From assembly GCF_001701045.1 (NCBI RefSeq), contig NZ_CP016757.1, positions 186,001 to 250,000 of the forward strand: a stretch of DNA of 64,000 nucleotides, in the 5' to 3' direction. Position numbers and translations under genes: made by a program. Of this stretch, positions 62,004 through 64,000 are shown in pieces. The notes below the pieces were generated by a model. That model was not told the DNA's origin, did no database searches, and saw only the letters and a list, made by a program, of their open reading frames with translations. Source of the DNA: Cloacibacillus porcorum. Lineage in GTDB: Bacteria > Synergistota > Synergistia > Synergistales > Synergistaceae. The first letter of the stretch is position 1, and every line of letters begins with the position of its first letter.

Positions 62004-64000
62004 TTATTTCCCTTCTCTTTTTACAGTGTTGCTTACGCGTCCCTTGACCCTCTCTCTCGTTCCCTGGAAGAAGACGTAGAGGGCCGGAATGAAGAAGATA
62101 CCTATTATTGTGGCGGCGTTCATTCCGAAGAACATCGTTGTGCCGACTGCCTTGCGGCTTGCCGCGCCGGCTCCAGAGGCGAAGAGCATTGGAAGGACGC
62201 CGAGGACGCAGGTGAAGGCCGTCATGAGGACGGCTCGGAAACGTTCGCTCGCCGCGGTGGCCGCCGCCTGTATCAATGGCAGGCCGTGGTCCTCGCGCTG
62301 TTCTTTGGCGAATTCAACGATGAGGATTGCGTTCTTCGCGGCAAGTCCGATGAGCAGGAGGATGCCGAGCTGCGCGTAGACGGAGATGGAGAGTCCCATT
62401 ACCCATAGTCCACCCAAAGCTCCGAACATGGCGACCGGCAACGAGAGGATGACTGGTACTGGAACCGACCAGCTTTCATACTGCGCGACGAGGAAGAGAT
62501 AGGCGAATATCAGTGCGATGGCAAGCACAATGATTATGTCGCCCTTCGAATTTTGTTCCTGATAGGTCATGCCGGACCAGTCATAAGAGTAGCCCTCGGG
62601 CAGTATCTTTTTGCTTAGTTCGGCTACTTTTGCGATACCCTGCCCCGAAGAGAACCCTGGCTTCATGACTATCGTGATACCGGCGCTCGGATAGAGGTTG
62701 TAGCGGTCTATTGCGCGCGGCGCGAGAGTTTTGCGGAGCGTCATAAGGCTTTGCAGCGGTACCTGCTCGCCGTTGGTATTCCGTACGAAGATCCCGCCGA
62801 TCCTGTCCATGTTGTTTCTGTAGTTCCATTCCGACTGGACCATGACGCGGTTGACCTGTGTGCCGATGTTGATGTCGTTGATGTAAGCGGAGCCAAAGTA
62901 GGTCTGCAGGGTGGAGAAGATGGTGCCAATCTGCACGTTCATCAGTTCCGCCTTTTCACGGTCGATGTCGAGATAAAGATGCGGAGTGTCCGCTGTGTAT
63001 GAGCTGAAGGCATAGAGGAACTCGGGGGTTTGGTTGAGTTCCACGAGCAGCGCTTTCATGACCTTGGCGAGATGTTCAGGGTTATTTTCCATGGTCGACT
63101 GGAGCCTCATGTCAAGCCCGGAGGCCATGCCCAGCCCCATGATCGCCGGAGGCGTGAATACGTTGGTGCTTGCCTGCGGGTATTTCGCCGCGATCTGCCT
63201 GACCTGCGCCACTATCGACGTAAGCTGCAGTTCTTTTGACTTGCGTTCGTTCCACGGGTTAAGGGGAAGGATTATGGAGGCGACGTTTTCGCCGTTGCCA
63301 CCCATGATATTGATGCCTTCGATGTTCATGACGTCCCGGACGCCCTTGATCTTGCCGATCTCGGTCGCCATCGGGCGCACGACGGCCTGTGTGCGTGGCA
63401 GTGTCGCTCCCTCTGGGAGCTGGACGGCGGCGAAGATGACGCCCTGGTCTTCATCGGGGATGAACGAGGTGGGTGTCGTCACGGAGACGAGCCAGCAGGC
63501 CCCTATTACCGCTCCGAGCAGGACGATCGTGACGATCATGCGTCGCGCGAGCCAGGTTGCTCCCCTGACGTATCCGCGCGTGGTCTTCGCGAGGGTAGTG
63601 TTGAACCACTTCAGCAACCCGCGTTCGGCGGGCTTGACCTCGCGCAGCATGTGAGCGCACATAGCCGGCGAAAGCGTGAGCGCGACGATGAGCGAAAATA
63701 CGACAGAGAAGGAGATGGTCACGGCAAACTGCTTGTATATCTGTCCCGTGATGCCGCCCATGAATCCTACCGGTACGAAGATGGCGAGGAATACGAGCGT
63801 CGTCGCCGTCATCGGTGCCGTGACGTCCTTCATCGCTAGGATGGTGGCGGCTTCAGGAGAGCATTTGTCCCTGTCCATGATGAACGTTACTCGTTCGACG
63901 ACGACGATGGCGTTGTCGACGACCGTTCCGATTACGAGCACCAGTCCGAACAGCGAAAGAATGTTGATGCTATATCCCATCGCCGCCAGCCCCGCGAAGG
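62004..64000 (-). CDS. RND efflux inner-membrane transporter (HAE1/AcrB-like), 5' end outside window
   Basis: C-terminal part of about 665 residues of a proton-driven drug exporter; the window edge cuts the first 380 or so. The visible part begins [20 protein letters not shown]. Motifs: [10 protein letters not shown] (proton-relay region), [20 protein letters not shown], the large second periplasmic loop with [20 protein letters not shown], and [16 protein letters not shown] near the end. A membrane-fusion protein gene is expected just beyond the window. It forms an operon with the outer-membrane channel. Confidence 0.94.
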   Translation of the reverse strand, partial: FAGLAAMGYSINILSLFGLVLVIGTVVDNAIVVVERVTFIMDRDKCSPEAATILAMKDVTAPMTATTLVFLAIFVPVGFMGGITGQIYKQFAVTISFSVVFSLIVALTLSPAMCAHMLREVKPAERGLLKWFNTTLAKTTRGYVRGATWLARRMIVTIVLLGAVIGACWLVSVTTPTSFIPDEDQGVIFAAVQLPEGATLPRTQAVVRPMATEIGKIKGVRDVMNIEGINIMGGNGENVASIILPLNPWNERKSKELQLTSIVAQVRQIAAKYPQASTNVFTPPAIMGLGMASGLDMRLQSTMENNPEHLAKVMKALLVELNQTPEFLYAFSSYTADTPHLYLDIDREKAELMNVQIGTIFSTLQTYFGSAYINDINIGTQVNRVMVQSEWNYRNNMDRIGGIFVRNTNGEQVPLQSLMTLRKTLAPRAIDRYNLYPSAGITIVMKPGFSSGQGIAKVAELSKKILPEGYSYDWSGMTYQEQNSKGDIIIVLAIALIFAYLFLVAQYESWSVPVPVILSLPVAMFGALGGLWVMGLSISVYAQLGILLLIGLAAKNAILIVEFAKEQREDHGLPLIQAAATAASERFRAVLMTAFTCVLGVLPMLFASGAGAASRKAVGTTMFFGMNAATIIGIFFIPALYVFFQGTRERVKGRVSNTVKREGK

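Overview
The window reads as chromosome of an anaerobic, amino-acid-fermenting member of the Synergistota, most like Cloacibacillus (taxon inferred). Two secreted proteins (5826-7517 and 22384-24147) end in the Gly-Cys-Asn / hydrophobic / Lys-Arg tail that I recognise as the Synerg-CTERM sorting signal. The gene content fits: DctPQM and TAXI-type TRAP transporters, amino-acid catabolic enzymes, a selenoprotein, selenium and molybdenum accessory genes, and an RND pump implying a diderm envelope. Most of the window is GC-rich. The 11.4-22 kb stretch is visibly richer in A/T and is bordered by a dead IS5-type fragment.

Layout. 0-5.6 kb: an XRE-cupin regulator, ogt, a repeat-packed convergent spacer, and a four-gene ECF importer (T, A, A, S) behind a T-box leader whose specifier reads UGG (tryptophan). 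5.8-11.4 kb: a Synerg-CTERM surface protein, a small ORF crossed by a (CT)19 tract, Ppx/GppA, a DHH phosphoesterase and a diacylglycerol-type glycosyltransferase. 11.4-21.9 kb: an accessory metabolic island with a UGA-containing selenoprotein of the UGSC type, an SDR dehydrogenase, a DctPQM importer, a second UGSC-type protein with Cys at the Sec position, a NifU-like scaffold and a hydantoinase-like amidohydrolase. 22-26 kb: a subtilase with a free-standing propeptide homologue, between one intact and one dead copy of an XRE regulator. 26-32 kb: an Old-Yellow-type oxidoreductase, LysR, purine phosphoribosyltransferase, NCS2 permease and FCD regulator. 32-40.7 kb: a ThDP enzyme, TAXI-TRAP importer, cysteine desulfidase-like protein and threonine dehydratase.

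41.5-51 kb: YedE/YedF-like selenium genes, a periplasmic histidine acid phosphatase, and a Fur - molybdopterin-binding - XdhC operon with a palindromic operator. Next comes a decaying purine/hydantoin catabolic block: a broken xanthine-dehydrogenase iron-sulfur subunit, a broken allantoinase/hydantoinase and an amber-interrupted carbamoyl-amide hydrolase, with two IclR regulators. 51-56.7 kb: the ilvN-ilvC-ilvB-ilvD operon with a promoter, a Val/Ile-rich leader peptide and an attenuator. 56.7-64 kb: an MBL hydrolase, NAD synthetase and HxlR operon, a flavin-reductase-like protein, and an RND efflux operon that runs off the window.

Most unusual observation: four copies (1559-1684, 2077-2202, 45216-45343, 53065-53190) of a 126-128 bp nested palindrome. 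Size, fold and a small loop motif are conserved, while stem sequences covary. In all four the 5' arm overlaps the stop codon of the upstream gene, in the same gene-sense orientation. I do not recognise it as a named family.
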